Shown: positions 46,501-58,114 of the stretch, one piece after another
How the letters are laid out: every line of letters begins with the position of its first letter
Position numbering within the stretch: position 1 is the first letter of the stretch
Notes under the pieces: generated by a model
The model's database searches: none
Seen by the model: the letters and a program-made list of their open reading frames with translations, nothing else
Told to the model about the DNA's origin: nothing
NCBI GenBank assembly: GCA_022560025.1
Contig: JAFISE010000002.1
Span: 310,001 to 374,000, forward strand
Direction: 5' to 3'
Origin: Stagonosporopsis chrysanthemi
Lineage: Eukaryota > Ascomycota > Dothideomycetes > Pleosporales > Didymellaceae
Length of the DNA: 64,000 nt
Position numbers and translations under genes: made by a program

Positions 46501-47038
46501 TTGCGATACTATCCTCGCCATTTGTGCTTGGTGCCTGTGAAACGCGCGGTGGTCGTGGACGCGGCCGTGTGGGTGTCTGGCGACTTTGTTGTGCAACACC
46601 TGCAGTAAACTGTATCTCTTCAAGAAACGTGTCGCGCTCGGACGCAAACTTGCGCAGCGCGTTCTCAAAGTCTACGTCGCTGAGACCAGATCCGCCCAAG
46701 TTGAGCCCCTTGATAGTAGTACTGCTGCGATTGCTGGCAGTGACGAGCGGTTTTGCTTCGGTGATGGTGCCAACCGACTGGCGGTTCTCGCTCAAGCGCT
46801 GGCCGGACCGCCGCCGCGAACCAGGCAAGCCGTCTTGTGAGGTAGGGCGAATCGAATCGGTCTCAAGAGCGCGGTCCTCCTCGATCGTTTCGTCGACCGG
46901 CGGCGACGCGAGGGGAGAGACAACGCCATTGGGCTGCAGGCGCTCGTCGTAGACTTGCGAGCTCTCGATTCCAGATATGAAGAAATAGTCGGCGAGCGGC
47001 GCAGACGAGCCCTCGGTGGAAGACGCGACAGGAGCCAT
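43552..47038 (-). CDS. DENN-domain protein with C-terminal C1-like zinc finger
   Basis: DENN proteins act as exchange factors for Rab GTPases in membrane traffic. Exons are 46414-47038, 44580-46321, 44218-44524 and 43552-44168, giving 1096 residues. Residues 1-208 are mostly disordered. The uDENN part includes RYPPRNMVEELKRRNPFPDY, with an inserted coiled coil (about 320-395). The cDENN core is about 515-600 (LFRCLSIPNIITLFEYVLSE, PFQWCGVFIPVLPARL). A low-complexity stretch leads to a C1-like Cys/His cluster at about 863-909 (CSICEEKSDEGLYRCSGC, HVHARC, CIVC), which spans the third intron. The end is highly charged. The Rab target is unknown. Start ATG 47036-47038. Confidence 0.9.
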
Positions 47039-48841
47039 GCTGGGCTGCTAGCAGAGCATATAATATCCAAAAACGAGTGCGGCGAAGGGAGTGTCGAGGG
47101 CACGGTCGCAGGCTGTAGGGCGCTGTAGGGCGTCGAAATCGTCGGCGGGCTCAGGTCATTGGGGATTGGACGCCAGGCCCAACGGTTGTTTGTGTGATGG
47201 AGCGCGGGCGATGTGCGCGGGAAGGCTTGCGGTTGTGCGACGGTGACGGGGCGAGAATGCGTAGCACGGGTGCCGGCTGCAGAGCGGACGGGGGTAGCTT
47301 GGCCAGAAGCGAGCGCGAGGGTGGAGGGGGCGAGGGGGGCCAGGGCAGGTGCACGCGGGGGTCGGGGCGGTATGATAAGCTGGGACACCGGTGTCCAGAC
47401 GGTAATGTGAATGGCGGGCGCGCGGCGAGGTGTTGGTGTGGGTATGGAGGTATGCAGGCACGCAGGCACGCAGACACGCAGACACGCAGGTTGTATGGCA
47501 GTAAAGGAGCGCCAGAGCAGGTGGATACAACAGCGCTGCGACGCAGCAGCAAGAGGGTCCTTGTGGGCTCTCGGCCGGTCACAAATGAGGGCTGCCAGCT
47601 GCTAGGCCACATTGACTGCAATGCGCTCTGGGGCCCATACCCGTCTGCGACCTTATCGTGCAGATGCCTTGGGAGCATCGGGCCTAGCGTACGACACCTC
47701 CCGCTCCTTGGACGCTCAGTGGCCTGTCAGGAGAGTGCACATCCTGGACGCGAGTCCGCGCTGAGCACGAACGCGAACAGCGCCAGGCACGCCAACGCTG
47801 GCGGGCAGCTAGCCATCAGCCATTGCACGCCTGCTTGCCCGCCTGCTAGCCCGCCTGCGACCGTGCAGCCTGCGCGCGATTCGCAGCCAGCGCAGCGTGC
47901 TGGGAGCTCAACGAACAAAGCAGCCATCTTGTGTGTCGTCCTGGTTGGGCCGCCGCAAGCATCCTGCGGAACACGGCAACGCTTTTGGAAGTCGCATCTG
48001 GGCCCTTGCCTATATGGGCACCGCGTCTTCGGCATGGGGCCTCAACACGGACGCCTGCGAGCAAGCAAGCGCAGGCTGCCATGGCTCGCGAAGCCTCCTC
48101 TCCCCAAGCCAAACGCGACGCGAATAATGCAATGGCTTGCAGCTCAGGACAGCGCCCGCCCATGATCGTGAGGTGTGTGTGAAGATCCCCCACACGCAAG
48201 ACTGAGGGGCGTCGGCAAGGATGTGCTGTTTTTCTGCCAGCTGGCCAGGGTCCTGCACATCATCGACATTATCCAGACAGCAGTAAGATATGCATGCAGA
48301 ACGCGCCCGTCCAGCCTCAGCGCCTCTTGTTTCAGGTGTACAGCACCTGCTACGGTGCCTGTCCATGCCCTGGCAGAACTACCACCCCGTGCAACGTCAA
48401 CAGTGCACTGTCAACAAAGGCCCTGTCCGCCAACGGCGCACACATGCCAAATCTCCTCTAGTTTTCGATGCGGTGTGCGTGTACTAACAATCACATACCT
48501 GCTTGCCACTCAAACTGCTAGTGAGCACCTCGTAATGCAAGAGGGGTCGACATGCTAATGCTCGTGTCGACAACAATGGCATTGCCTAACAACATCTCGT
48601 GCATGCATGCAGTAGCTCCAATGTCTCGTTCAGGAACGAATCCTGTGCGCATACTGACATTCATTGCCCATAACAGCGACAGGCCGTGAATCTGAAATTG
48701 CGAAGGATGCGATAGCTACCCACAATTCAGATCCCACATGACGGCAATATCTCGCCGGACTGCCGCGAGCCATGTCCAGCTGTAGCAAGAGTCAGACCCT
48801 GACGGCCAATACACCCTCACGTCAAGATCGATACAACAGTG
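47039..48841. other. GC-rich intergenic region of about 1.8 kb
   Basis: This is the upstream region of the DENN gene. It contains short repeats of GGCACGCA/GACACGCA near 47455-47490 and long open frames on both strands (for example 47194-48165 plus) that reflect high GC content and are not convincing proteins. Confidence 0.5.
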
Positions 48842-49240
48842 TCAGGCTCCGGCCGCGTCGCAACGGCCAATAGTCGCCGCCACAGCCCCACCCCCCACCA
48901 CCAACTCATCTCCAAACCTCACCTCGCCCGTAGCACTAGATACATCATCATTTTGCTGCGCCACGCGGCGACCCTGAGTCCCTTTGGCCAAGATCCCGCT
49001 TTTCATCTGCGCAGCCGCCGATCCTGAGAACCCTTTCATGTACGGCTTCTGCAGCTCGGCGGTCGCCGCCAGACCCTTCGACGGTTCGCTGTTCGCAATT
49101 TCCAGCGCGCGAATCTGCGCTGCTGAGATTAGGATGCTGACCTTGCCGTTTTGCTGCCGTCGCACCAAGGTACCCCCCCACCCCAGTGCGCGCGAGCCTA
49201 CAAATCCTGGGGTACCTTGCTGTGCGACGCCGTCCTGCAT
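48842..49240 (-). CDS. Hypothetical protein, 132 residues
   Basis: This single open frame begins MQDGVAQQGTPGFVGSRALG and has a plausible protein-like middle, GKVSILISAAQIRALEIANS and GLAATAELQKPYMKGFSGSA, then a Gly/Ala-rich end. Codon third positions favour G and C, unlike the flanking DNA. There is no signal peptide, membrane segment or known motif. An earlier start through an unseen intron is possible, because upstream frames remain open on the same strand. Real but unnamed small gene is my best guess; chance is possible. Confidence 0.45.
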   Translation of the reverse strand: MQDGVAQQGTPGFVGSRALGWGGTLVRRQQNGKVSILISAAQIRALEIANSEPSKGLAATAELQKPYMKGFSGSAAAQMKSGILAKGTQGRRVAQQNDDVSSATGEVRFGDELVVGGGAVAATIGRCDAAGA

Positions 49241-49941
49241 TTGAGCTGCTTACCCGGGAGCGAACAGATCTAAGCTGCTGCTGACTCGATGGCGTTACGA
49301 GTCGCAGCGGCGTACAGCATTTCATTGCGAGAGTCTGGTCATGTTGGCGGTGGCTTGCGAGACGGTTCAGTGTTTCGAGTTCTAGATCTTCTGTGTGTAG
49401 TGTTTGTCTGATATGGTCGAGTGTGTAGATGTAAGCAAGGGGTGTATCCCAGAGGACAATCTGGACGACAGAAAGGGAACAACAATGCCCATGGCACAAC
49501 CCTGAGGAATATCTTTTATCCAAATCGTGCGTATCAAGAGCCCCATGCTACGTCCTCATAACGTTACGTACGCTATGTGACAAACAAGTCAAGAATAGAA
49601 TCGTGTGGTCGCCGTCTGCTTCTCGACTTGAAGACTCTGACAGTCTTGACGATCTGGTCGGAGGCGCGTCCGAGATACAGCATGCACGCCAACCCTGCTG
49701 TCTCGGCAGATGTATCCAGCACCGCGTTTATCCTCATCACATTTCGGTCCGTAACCGGGAACCATGAATCTTCTCCAATCACACGGGCTGGAGATGGCGT
49801 CGGGCAGCGCTCCGAACAACTCGGCAATGAGGTAGCACCGACGCATTGGTCTCCTGACTTGGGAAGCTGCAGGTACCAAAGTCAAATAGTGCGTCGGAGA
49901 AATTGAGAAAGTAGGTTTCGTAGCCAAACTCTATCGGAACC
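49241..49941. other. Intergenic region, no gene seen
   Basis: This lies between two minus-strand genes. An 84-codon frame (49573-49827) could be a relic of a longer C-terminus of the next gene, but no similarity was recognised. Confidence 0.45.
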
Positions 49942-51220
49942 TCATCGTCGGCTGGTCAGCCAGCCCGTGCTCAGCGATCCGCGGTCGCCCAGCGCGCTCC
50001 GCCATTGAATCGCCAATTGTCCGAGCACTCGCTTGGAGTCGTCTACCACGACTGAACTTTCGTCACGCGACTCCTCTATGCCAGGCTGCTCGTCAAGCAG
50101 GAAAGCCACTTGTATGACATCGCGAGGTGTTAGTATAGGGGCTTTAGCTGGACCTGATCCCGGAGAGGGCATATCCCAATTTAGGGATGTCGCTCTCAGG
50201 GGCGGTTTTGGATTAACAGTGACTGCCTATTTCGAATCAGCCATTTGATAATGTTTCCAGGTTTTGGTTGCAGGCGGGAGGGTTGTTGGCTTTCCAGAAG
50301 CGTCGGAAGCACGTCCGCAATGCGCGAAAGCTGTGCATGCAGGATCAAGGGGCTACGGCAGCAACACATGGCATTGCTAAGTGGCTGCAGGATGGCCGTA
50401 TGACGTTGTTGGACCTTGTCGCGACGCGTCCAACGTGTTGGTAAACAAAGGTGCAGTGAGTCAGTCGACGTACCTCGAGGCTTACAGCAGCTTCGCCCAT
50501 GTTCTCCAACTGAGCCTCCAGAAGGTATCTAGATATACCGTCTCTCTGGCTTAGTTCTCCGGCCTTTGTTCGCACGCTTAGTAGCTGCTGTGCAACAAAC
50601 TGATAGAGCTTGCGGAATGTCCGCACTCGGCCGCCTGAAGCCTTGCCTTCTCCAAGCGCAGTCTCTGTATATGTGACGGTCACCGCCAGGACGTGATTCC
50701 CTTCTTCTTTGAGCTCGAATTTCAGTATTCGCTGCAGAGACTCGCCGGGTGCGGGAGACACTTCGTCGTCAAGCCCCACACCAGCACCTGCGAGATCTAA
50801 CGGTGAGCCGGTGGGATTCGAAGGCGTCTGCATATCGCCTTGTATCCTCACGGCACTGACAGCTTTCGTATGGTCGGAGGGAAGGAGCTCGTTGTTGGCG
50901 CATAATGTGCATGAGAACGTCTCGCCGACGTATGCACTACCGAAAGCTTCGGGAAGGTTGAGAGCTGGACTAAGGATGAAGTTGTTGTTCGTGTTGGTAT
51001 TCGACGGATATGCGAGCGACGCTTTAGACGAAATTCCTAGCTCCTGCGAGTTTGGGAGCGGATACTGGGTTGCGAGCGAGGGCCGCGAGAGTCTGTTGTT
51101 GATATAAGCGGCGTACCTTCGGGATCTTTGGGCATATACACACCTTAGCACCTTCAGGCTCACCGAATGCGGTGTCTTAAGTGAGTCACCCATCGAGGGC
51201 TGATTGCGCTGGTGAGCCAT
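49942..51220 (-). CDS. TRAPP complex subunit 13-like protein (DUF974)
   Basis: TRAPPC13 is a subunit of the TRAPP tethering complex acting in Golgi and autophagy-related traffic. Exons are 51144-51220, 50474-51092 and 49942-50226, giving 326 residues. Diagnostic blocks are LKTPHSVSLKVLRLSRPSL at the start, YVGETFSCTLCANNE, RKLYQFVAQQLLSVRTKAG, YLLEAQLENMGEAAVSLE, VNPKPPLRATSLNWDM, and the end VLGQLAIQWRSALGDRGSL. The second intron (247 nt) is long for this gene and less certain. The first intron is 51 nt with no stop codon, so keeping it would insert 17 residues without shifting frame. The protein stops soon after the conserved core and lacks the extra C-terminal beta domain of the animal protein. 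Confidence 0.85.
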
Positions 51221-51393
51221 GAGCGTTTACGTCAAGTATCAGGTACGGAAGCTCCTGGCCGGTGGTGACGGAGATGTGGGGCATCCCCGAAGCTCGGGCT
51301 GGCTAAACGATCCAAAAGCGCGTTCTCAAAATTTTGGCACTCTTTTCAAACCCCTTGACGGGACTCTCTAGCAGGATCTGGACTTTCCAAAGA

Positions 51394-52038
51394 ATGGCTA
51401 CACCGTCTAATAAAGCTGATATCCCATTGCATCGTTTTCGCGGGCTGTACATTCGGGTGGACACGCCAAAAGGTCGATTGCATTTTTGCCCACTTGCATG
51501 GACATGGAGGGGTTGACGTGGGAACAGGTCGAGGCGTGTTTGCGACTGAAATCATTCCTGCAAAGACTGTGATCGAAGTCTGCCCTGTCCTGATTCTAGG
51601 GTTGGAGGAGAACAAAACTCACATCGAGCACACATCGTTGTACCACTACACGTAGTAAGTAGCTGTTCCACCCACGCGCTTGCAATAAATCCACTAATAT
51701 ATACCAGTAATTGGCCGATAGTTGATTCCAATGGCAAAAAGCAAGTAGCTCAGGCTGTCATTCTAGGCCTAGGATCGATGTTCAATCATTCAAATCAAGA
51801 CCAAAACGTTGTATGGGAGCGTGATCCTGAACGCCTCATCATCACCTACAGAGCATTGCGTGATATACCAGTCGGCGAAGAGCTCTGTAAGCAAAACCCA
51901 TTATATAGACCTCGGCATCTGACAGACAAAGGTATATCATACGGGAGTCGCCTGACTTTCAAGGATGCCGATGCACTAGTCGCCCCTCCATCCGAAGAAG
52001 AAGAGCTTGAAATGTTCAATTCGATTCAAATCGATTGA
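51394..52038 (+). CDS. Small SET-domain lysine methyltransferase
   Basis: Exons 51394-51472, 51528-51654, 51708-51886 and 51932-52038 encode 163 residues, nearly all SET domain. Features are GLYIRVDTPKGRGVFATEI at the start, the cofactor and substrate core GLGSMFNHSNQDQNV, and GEELCISYG with the conserved tyrosine near the end. The size and lack of extra domains resemble small stand-alone SET proteins such as fission yeast Set7, which acts on histone H3; the substrate here is unknown. Its start lies 173 nt from that of the TRAPPC13-like gene on the opposite strand, so they share a promoter region. The last intron is 45 nt and stop-free. Confidence 0.85.
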
Positions 52039-52183
52039 GCACGAAACGCGCGAATATAGGTACAAGACGTTAAAAACAGTGCGCGCAGCCGAGCGAATTA
52101 CCTCCAAGATCCCACCGCAAGGACGCCTAGCTGCCAAAGGGCTGAACCCAACGAAACATCACCAAGACTAAGATCATCACCGT

Positions 52184-53946
52184 TCATGACTTGGCGACCA
52201 CAGATTCGCTAGGTGTTTCATTCTGGGAGGTCTCGGCTGGCGTGTCCTCTGCCGAGCTGCTGTCCTCTGCGTCGTTCCTGAGCTCGTAGGCGAGGTCGAA
52301 GCATTCTTCGAGAAGCTGTGTTACGCTCCCCTGGCCGTCTGGGATCTCGTCGCCGACCATAAACTTTCCATCGACGCGCATATTATCGATAGAATTCAGC
52401 TACATGCTCGTTAGCGAGGGTGGATTAGAAGAAGTTGAACCAAATCACATGCCTTCATACTGTACGGATACAGCTCACGCGGAGACGACACGCCGCCAAG
52501 CTTTTTTACTTCTTTTAAGCATTTCCTCAGCGTCGTCAACTGGTTGTAGATAGGTAGCAGTGCCTCCGAGACAGGTTCGGAAGTAAGTAGTAGTTGGTAT
52601 ATGATTGCGTAGCTCTTGCGCAGGATGTAAAGCAGTGTCTCAAATAAATTAGCCTTTGTGCCTGTCTTTTCCATTCCAGAACATACCCTCTGCTCGTATA
52701 TTTCGGCGGGTCTGCCAAGAGCGTCGTAGAAGTTGCCGTCCTCAGCCCGTGATTCGTCGATGCGATCTAGCTGACGCTGGAAGTCCCAGAGATCAGTCTC
52801 ACGCAGCGACCATGCCTGTGTAAGTGACAGCTTTTCGAGCTTGCTGCGGATAGCTAGAAGCCTATCATAGACATCTTGGAACGCTGGGTTAATTCTTCCC
52901 TGCCTATCAACCGTTAGCCTTTGGCCTCTTTGTTGGGCTCATGATACTGACTTCTCCTTGATCAATGTCACCCAAAGCAGATTCCGCCGAAGCAGCTGGG
53001 AAATTAGGGTCTCGGCTTCAGGTGCAGGGTCTTGTTTAGCCGCAGTCACTTGCATCTTCTCGATCATTTCGACGACCTTTTCCTCTGTCGAGCCGGTGGT
53101 CTCGTAGGCTAGAATTCCGTCCTTTTTCAAATCTTCTTCCAGCTCATACAGCTCTTTCGCATATGCATCGACCTCTTCGTGAGGGAACTTTGACTTTGCA
53201 TTGCAACCAGCCAGCGACCGAAGGAGAGAGACGAGCTTGTCCCACTTGGGTGTCAATTCTGGAGTGAGATGGGAGAGATTGAGCCGGAGGGTCGCCAGTA
53301 TTTCTTCGCAAACCTTGATACGGGCGTCCAGTAGCGTCAGAAGATGCGGACTGTAACTATCTTTACCTCTCTCAACATAACGTCGGCACTCCTTCATCTG
53401 ATCACTAAGCCCGTCCAGGTCCTTGGGGGAGTAGAACATCGCTTCTCTGAGATGGTCCAAGAGTCGCTGTGATGAGTTAGTGATTGGAGCAAGTATTATC
53501 GTCGAAGAAATTCTACCTTAGCCGTGGAGATATAGGAATAGCTAAGCACGTGGTCAGCAAGGTAGTCTAGGCGGCGATATTGACGAGCACATACACAGCT
53601 GGTGCTTCATGGTTCTTCCCTACTGTCATATATGCGAGCGATAGGAGTTGGAAGCAGTCGTCCAGCATGTAGTCGACTACATCGTGTGAGCAACGTTGTA
53701 CGAACTTGAGCCTCAACAAGATCGCATACCCTTGTTCTGCTCGAGGCGCTTCGTTACTCGGATCTCATTGAGAATCATCACCTGTTCAATGACCTGATCA
53801 TATAATTGCAGAACATCCTGGCTCCGGACATATGTCGATCTATCGCGTTTCAGCAGCTCGAGCTGTGTCCGAATCGACTGCAGCTTATCGAGGATGGGCT
53901 GCTCTTTCGGGTCCAACGGGATCCTCGGCAACGGTGAGTCGGTCAT
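52184..53946 (-). CDS. UPF0662 / DUF2408 family protein
   Basis: Exons are 53730-53946, 53595-53676, 53517-53541 (25 nt), 52952-53466, 52687-52903, 52453-52638 and 52184-52399, giving 485 residues. The protein is largely alpha-helical. It matches the fungal DUF2408 family in LPRIPLDPKEQPILDKLQSI at the start, VDYMLDDCFQLLSLAYM, LDHLREAMFYSPKDLDGLSD, INPAFQDVYDRLLAIRSKLE, and SIDNMRVDGKFMVGDEIPDG near the end; the last 35 residues are acidic and Ser-rich. Function is unknown, though relatives are conserved from fission yeast to moulds. The last intron (52400-52452) must use a GC donor (AAG, then GCATGT) to keep frame. Its 3' end faces the SET gene 145 nt away. Confidence 0.88.
52400..52452 (-). 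other. GC-AG intron in the DUF2408 gene
   Basis: The donor is AAG then GCATGT, the branch region contains CGCTAAC, and the acceptor is ATGTAG. This joins YSMK to LNSIDNMR in phase. The GT a few bases downstream would break the frame. Confidence 0.65.
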
Positions 53947-54984
53947 TGTGCGCGACAGGCTTCAAAGGACAGAGGTAAGGCAATTGGCGTTCTAGCTTTG
54001 GCGGCGTAGAAAGAGTCCAGATTTGCAGTTCTCAAGATTGTAACAAGCAGACGTGCAGTCGACCGATCCGGCAGCTGCGTCCCTCGATGGTGGGGAAGCT
54101 GCAGACGTCACTGAGTCACGTGCTTCCTAATTTGATCTAGCTCACCCGCGGACAAGCGGGCATCGAATGCAGGTGATTTCGTTGCGTACAGAACAACGAG
54201 CGGACAGGGGCCACGCATTCTGCACAAACGGCGCTGGTGTGTAGCGTTATCGACTCTCAACTAACTTTAAAGAAGATTATACATTCTGATATGCATATTC
54301 CCTTTCATATCACGTAGCTTCCCTTGTTGCTATCTTCCCACTCCTCGGACTCCGTCTTATCGTTAAATCTGCCAAATCACCAGGAGCGAGGAAGTACCCC
54401 GGATCAGACTAAGCAAGACAGCATAGTATGCCTCGTGACAATTCGAATACACGCAGAACTCTAGTCAAAGCGCTGTGCTCATCTACTGACCGAGGCTAGC
54501 CCGATAGTAGTATCAATGTAAGGCGATCCTGACAGTGACGAGAAGAAGGAGTGGAAACCAACAGTGATGACGCAGAATCCGAAATTGGAGGCGGGGGGAA
54601 TTGAGCCATTGCAGTCACGTTGAGATGTTGTCACCCAATTCTCGCGGTTGCAAAGTGTTCTGTCTTGGTTCTAATCACGTGATTGTACTTGCTATTCCCC
54701 TCTTCTGCTCTTGCATCGCTGCAACTTTACGTCCTCAGATAGCGATAACTTGACACAGATCTCAATGTACTTCTTTTTAGAGGTGTTTTACTATTTGCAT
54801 GCCGGTTGATTTGTTTGATAACGATGTACTGGGTTCCTTGGCTGTCCTGGAAGGCGCGACCCACTATGTTAGCGCGTGCCGCTAAGGTCCTGCGCCCACA
54901 CGGACGGCCCAATATTGGAACTTCAAATCGTTCGCTGCGAACTTCCTTCTCTTCACGACCTACATCCTCAAGTCAACCGTCGAA
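53947..54984. other. Intergenic region of about 1 kb, divergent promoters
   Basis: This holds the upstream regions of the DUF2408 gene (minus) and ribosomal P1 gene (plus). No other coding sequence was recognised. Confidence 0.55.
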
Positions 54985-55508
54985 ATGTCTTCCACCTCAG
55001 AATTGGCTACTTCCTACGCGGCCCTCATCCTCGCCGATGACGGTGTCGACATCACTGTACGATTTCCCCGCCGTCGCGACGGCCAGAGATGCGAAGAATA
55101 GATGCGCAGGTGCTAACTCTCGCAGGCCGACAAGCTCCAGTCCCTGATCAAGGCCGCAAAGATCGAGGAGGTTGAGCCCATCTGGACAACCCTGTTCGCC
55201 AAGGTGCGCAACTGCGACTGAACGAAGCCCTGTATTTGCAAGTTTTCTGATACAGTGGACAGGCTCTTGAGGGCAAGGATGTCAAGGACCTGCTCCTGAA
55301 CGTCGGCTCCGGTGGCGGTGCCGCCCCCGCTGCCGGTGCCGCTGCTGGCGGTGCCGGTGCCGCCGCTGGTGGTGACGCTGCCCCCGCTGAGGAGGAGAAG
55401 GCTGAGGGTACGCATTCCCTCTGCACACTTGATAATTGCAGCGCACTAACGCCCCGCACAGAGAAGGAGGAGTCCGATGACGACATGGGCTTCGGTCTCT
55501 TCGACTAA
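54985..55508 (+). CDS. 60S acidic ribosomal protein P1
   Basis: P1 pairs with P2 and P0 to form the ribosomal stalk that recruits elongation factors. Exons 54985-55056, 55126-55203, 55263-55407 and 55462-55508 encode 113 residues, the normal length. The N-terminal helical domain runs from MSSTSELATSYAALILADDG through KIEEVEPIWTTLFAKALEGK. A Gly/Ala hinge follows, then the stalk signature EESDDDMGFGLFD at the very end. The fourth intron boundary lies inside the acidic tail. P1 rather than P2 is judged from the N-terminal ELATSYAALIL and the length. Codon use is C-biased, as expected for a highly expressed gene. Confidence 0.95.
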
Positions 55509-56167
55509 GCGTCTCGTCCCTTTAATCGCCATTTGCCTTTCTCGGGGAAGCTTAACACGGATCAACGGTGCATATTCCCATTTGCTGGGGTGGAAAAATG
55601 TCACGACCTTTTCAAACAGTGGCACGGCTTGCATTTTGGCCCTCCAACCGGAAACGACGATGACGGCGTCATGAGAAACGTATAGGTCGGCAGGTCAATG
55701 GAAACAAATCCAAAAAATCAGTGCAAAAGCTGGACCCCGCCTGACCGCTGTGATGTGCTGGGTTCTTTTCTCCAGACGATCTGGCTTTGTGCGGCATGGC
55801 TACAACCGAAAAGATTACGACGTAGCTGGGTCTCCTCCGCGATGTCCGCTCAATGTGATCGACTACTCAATGCTTGGTTCCTCTTGCGGCCCCAGTGAAT
55901 GTCTCCCCTCTCTCAACACTCAAGTGCTGTACTTGTTCGTGGTCGGTCCCTGAGACTCGAGCTTACCTTCCTGTATGTTTGTTACTTGAGGGCGCCCATC
56001 TCTGATCATTCCATGCATGCCTCCCTTTCAATCGGTCACAACTCATTGAAGTCATGTTTAACCAACAATATGATTGTGATTGTCACTCCGCCCAATGCCA
56101 ATGGTATCAAATAGTCTATGCAATCGCGCAGTCCAAACTCCAGACGTTAGCCCTTCAAGCAATGCAC
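55509..56167. other. Convergent intergenic region
   Basis: This is the 3' flank shared by the P1 and ALG11 genes. No further gene was recognised. Confidence 0.55.
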
Positions 56168-57899
56168 TCACTTCCTAGTGCGCTCAACCTGCAGCTTAAC
56201 CAGCTTCTCCATATTCCTCAGCCACCTGTCCGCAAACGCTCTATCCGTGAACCGACCCGCAGACTTCCTTGCCCGCTGTCGCATCGCCAACGTCTCGTGG
56301 GGGCTCAAGGTCAATGCTTTGCGGAAACCCTCTGCATACTCGTCTGCAGTAGTGGCATGGAACCCTTGATCGCATTAGCACGCATACTCATTTCCAAAAG
56401 ACGTCACATGGACTTACCAGTAGGCTTCCCATCCACATCGACAACGATGTCGATCTTGGGGCCGCCGGAATCATTCACCACCGAGATCAATCCCGCAGCC
56501 TGGTACTCGACCACGCCAATGCCAAAGTGCTCGCTCCACATGCCGTTCACGCCTACGCTGGCTCGGCCCATCCACTCCAACATCTGAGGCCATGGGGCGT
56601 CACATAAGAACTCAACGTTCTCCTTCATGTGCAATTCATGGGCTAGTAGTCGTAGCTTGTACACGCTCTTCTCGTCAATAGAGTCGCGCACAGAACCAAT
56701 GAGGATAAGCTGTGGCTTCTCGTTCGGATATGCCGGGAGCTTGGGATTGGAGCGTAGGAATTTGGCGAATGCTTCGAGGATGAGCTGGTGGTTCTTCTCG
56801 GGTCGGAACTGGGCGATGTAGAGAATGTATGGACCGCGCTTCTTCTCGCTGGCCTCAGTGACCTTGACAGCTTCGATGACGTCTTCGACTGCTACGGGAG
56901 GGAAGACAACGTCAATGTCAGTCCCAGTTATGCCACTGCGCTTGTTACGAGAAGGGCCCCAGAGCGAGCTAACATGCCCTTGAGTCCAGGTAGAATTTGT
57001 CATGACGACGTCGATGGTGCTGCCCACTCTGCTGTAGACCTGTGCGAACAGCTGCCAGTACTTCTGCTTGGCAGCACCACGATAGCCCTCTCCAGCGCCA
57101 GCGTTCACGCCCTGGCCTCCAGTCTGCAGAGATTCCAGCATGTCGGTCGAGATGGTGGGGTAGTGAACGTAGGCACCGGTTGGTACGTCCGGAAAGAGTA
57201 GCGAGGAGAGAGCAAGGGCAAAGGCGTATCCCATGGTATCGACGAAGATGTCGGGAACGAGCAGTGAAAATGCATCGTAAGCCAGCACCAGCGAGCCCAG
57301 CGACTGGCCCAGCAGTGTGAAGCGCGGCCACGTGCTGGCTAGGACCCAATGGCGTGTTGTGAGGTACAGGAAGTGTATTGTCGGCGGATGGAGGTTGATG
57401 TTGAAGCGATCCTTGACGCGCTTGAGGATAGCGGCCTTGTCAACATCGTGGTCGCCAGTGTAAACAACGCAGACGGCCTTGGGCCATCGCTTTTGCGTAG
57501 CACGGATGGCTGCCCAGAGGACTCGTTCGCCGCCGCCGCCAGCGTTGCTAGAGAGCTGGTTAGAAGCATGTAGCGAGTAGATGAGCAGTTGCAGTACCAG
57601 AAGGGGTGGAAGAAGCCCACAATGCCCTCCCACTGCTTGTCGTCGTTGCTGCCCGCTTTGCCCTCTGCCGGTACCGACGCAAGCTCTTCCCAGTCATGGT
57701 CCTCAACGTCGGTGGGCGCATTTTTGTGGTTCCTGGACTCTGTTGCAACCCTGGCCAGCAGCAGTTCTCGTCTGGTACGCGACGACCGGCGCAGGTAGTG
57801 TCCCACTCGTTCGCCGAAGAAGCGCAGGATCGCGGTAAAGAAGACAGCAGAAACGAGCACAGAAACGAGCAGCGACAGAGCAGCCAAGAGAAGAGCCAT
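56168..57899 (-). CDS. alg11: GDP-Man:Man3GlcNAc2-PP-dolichol alpha-1,2-mannosyltransferase
   Basis: ALG11 adds the fourth and fifth mannoses to the lipid-linked oligosaccharide on the cytosolic face of the ER, an early step of N-glycosylation. Exons are 57598-57899, 56418-57547 and 56168-56364, giving 542 residues. Residues 1-28 form the membrane anchor (MALLLAALSLLVSVLVSAVF). The glycosyltransferase signature HPFCNAGGGGERVLW is formed across the first intron. Further blocks are YVHYPTISTDML, YIAQFRPEKNHQLILEAFAKF, and the GT4 acceptor region WSEHFGIGVVEYQAAGLI with the E-x7-E motif. The join PTGFHATTADEYAEGF at the last intron matches the family. It shares a 215-nt divergent promoter with the COX18 gene. 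Confidence 0.95.
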
Positions 57900-58114
57900 G
57901 GCGAGCGGCTCAGGCCCTAGGATGGCTTTGCAGGAAGGAGGCGGGAGGCTGCGCGCAAAGTCGACGGCCACGAAGCTCGACACTGGACACGAATACGACA
58001 GGTGGGATGACGCGCCGCGGACCCTGGACGTGGAAGGCCGGAAGCTCGTGCCCTCTCCCGCGGCGAAATTTGAGGACGCGACAAGCTGCACAAGCTGCTC
58101 AGCACCACACGACA

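Noticed and set aside
47194..48165. 323-codon plus-strand open frame
   Set aside because: GC-rich DNA with short repeats, opposite long frames on the other strand, and Arg/Gly/Cys-rich composition with no domain.
49573..49827. Possible extra C-terminal exon of the TRAPPC13-like gene
   Set aside because: No splice donor before the stop at 49942 joins to it, and the sequence does not resemble the animal C-terminal domain.
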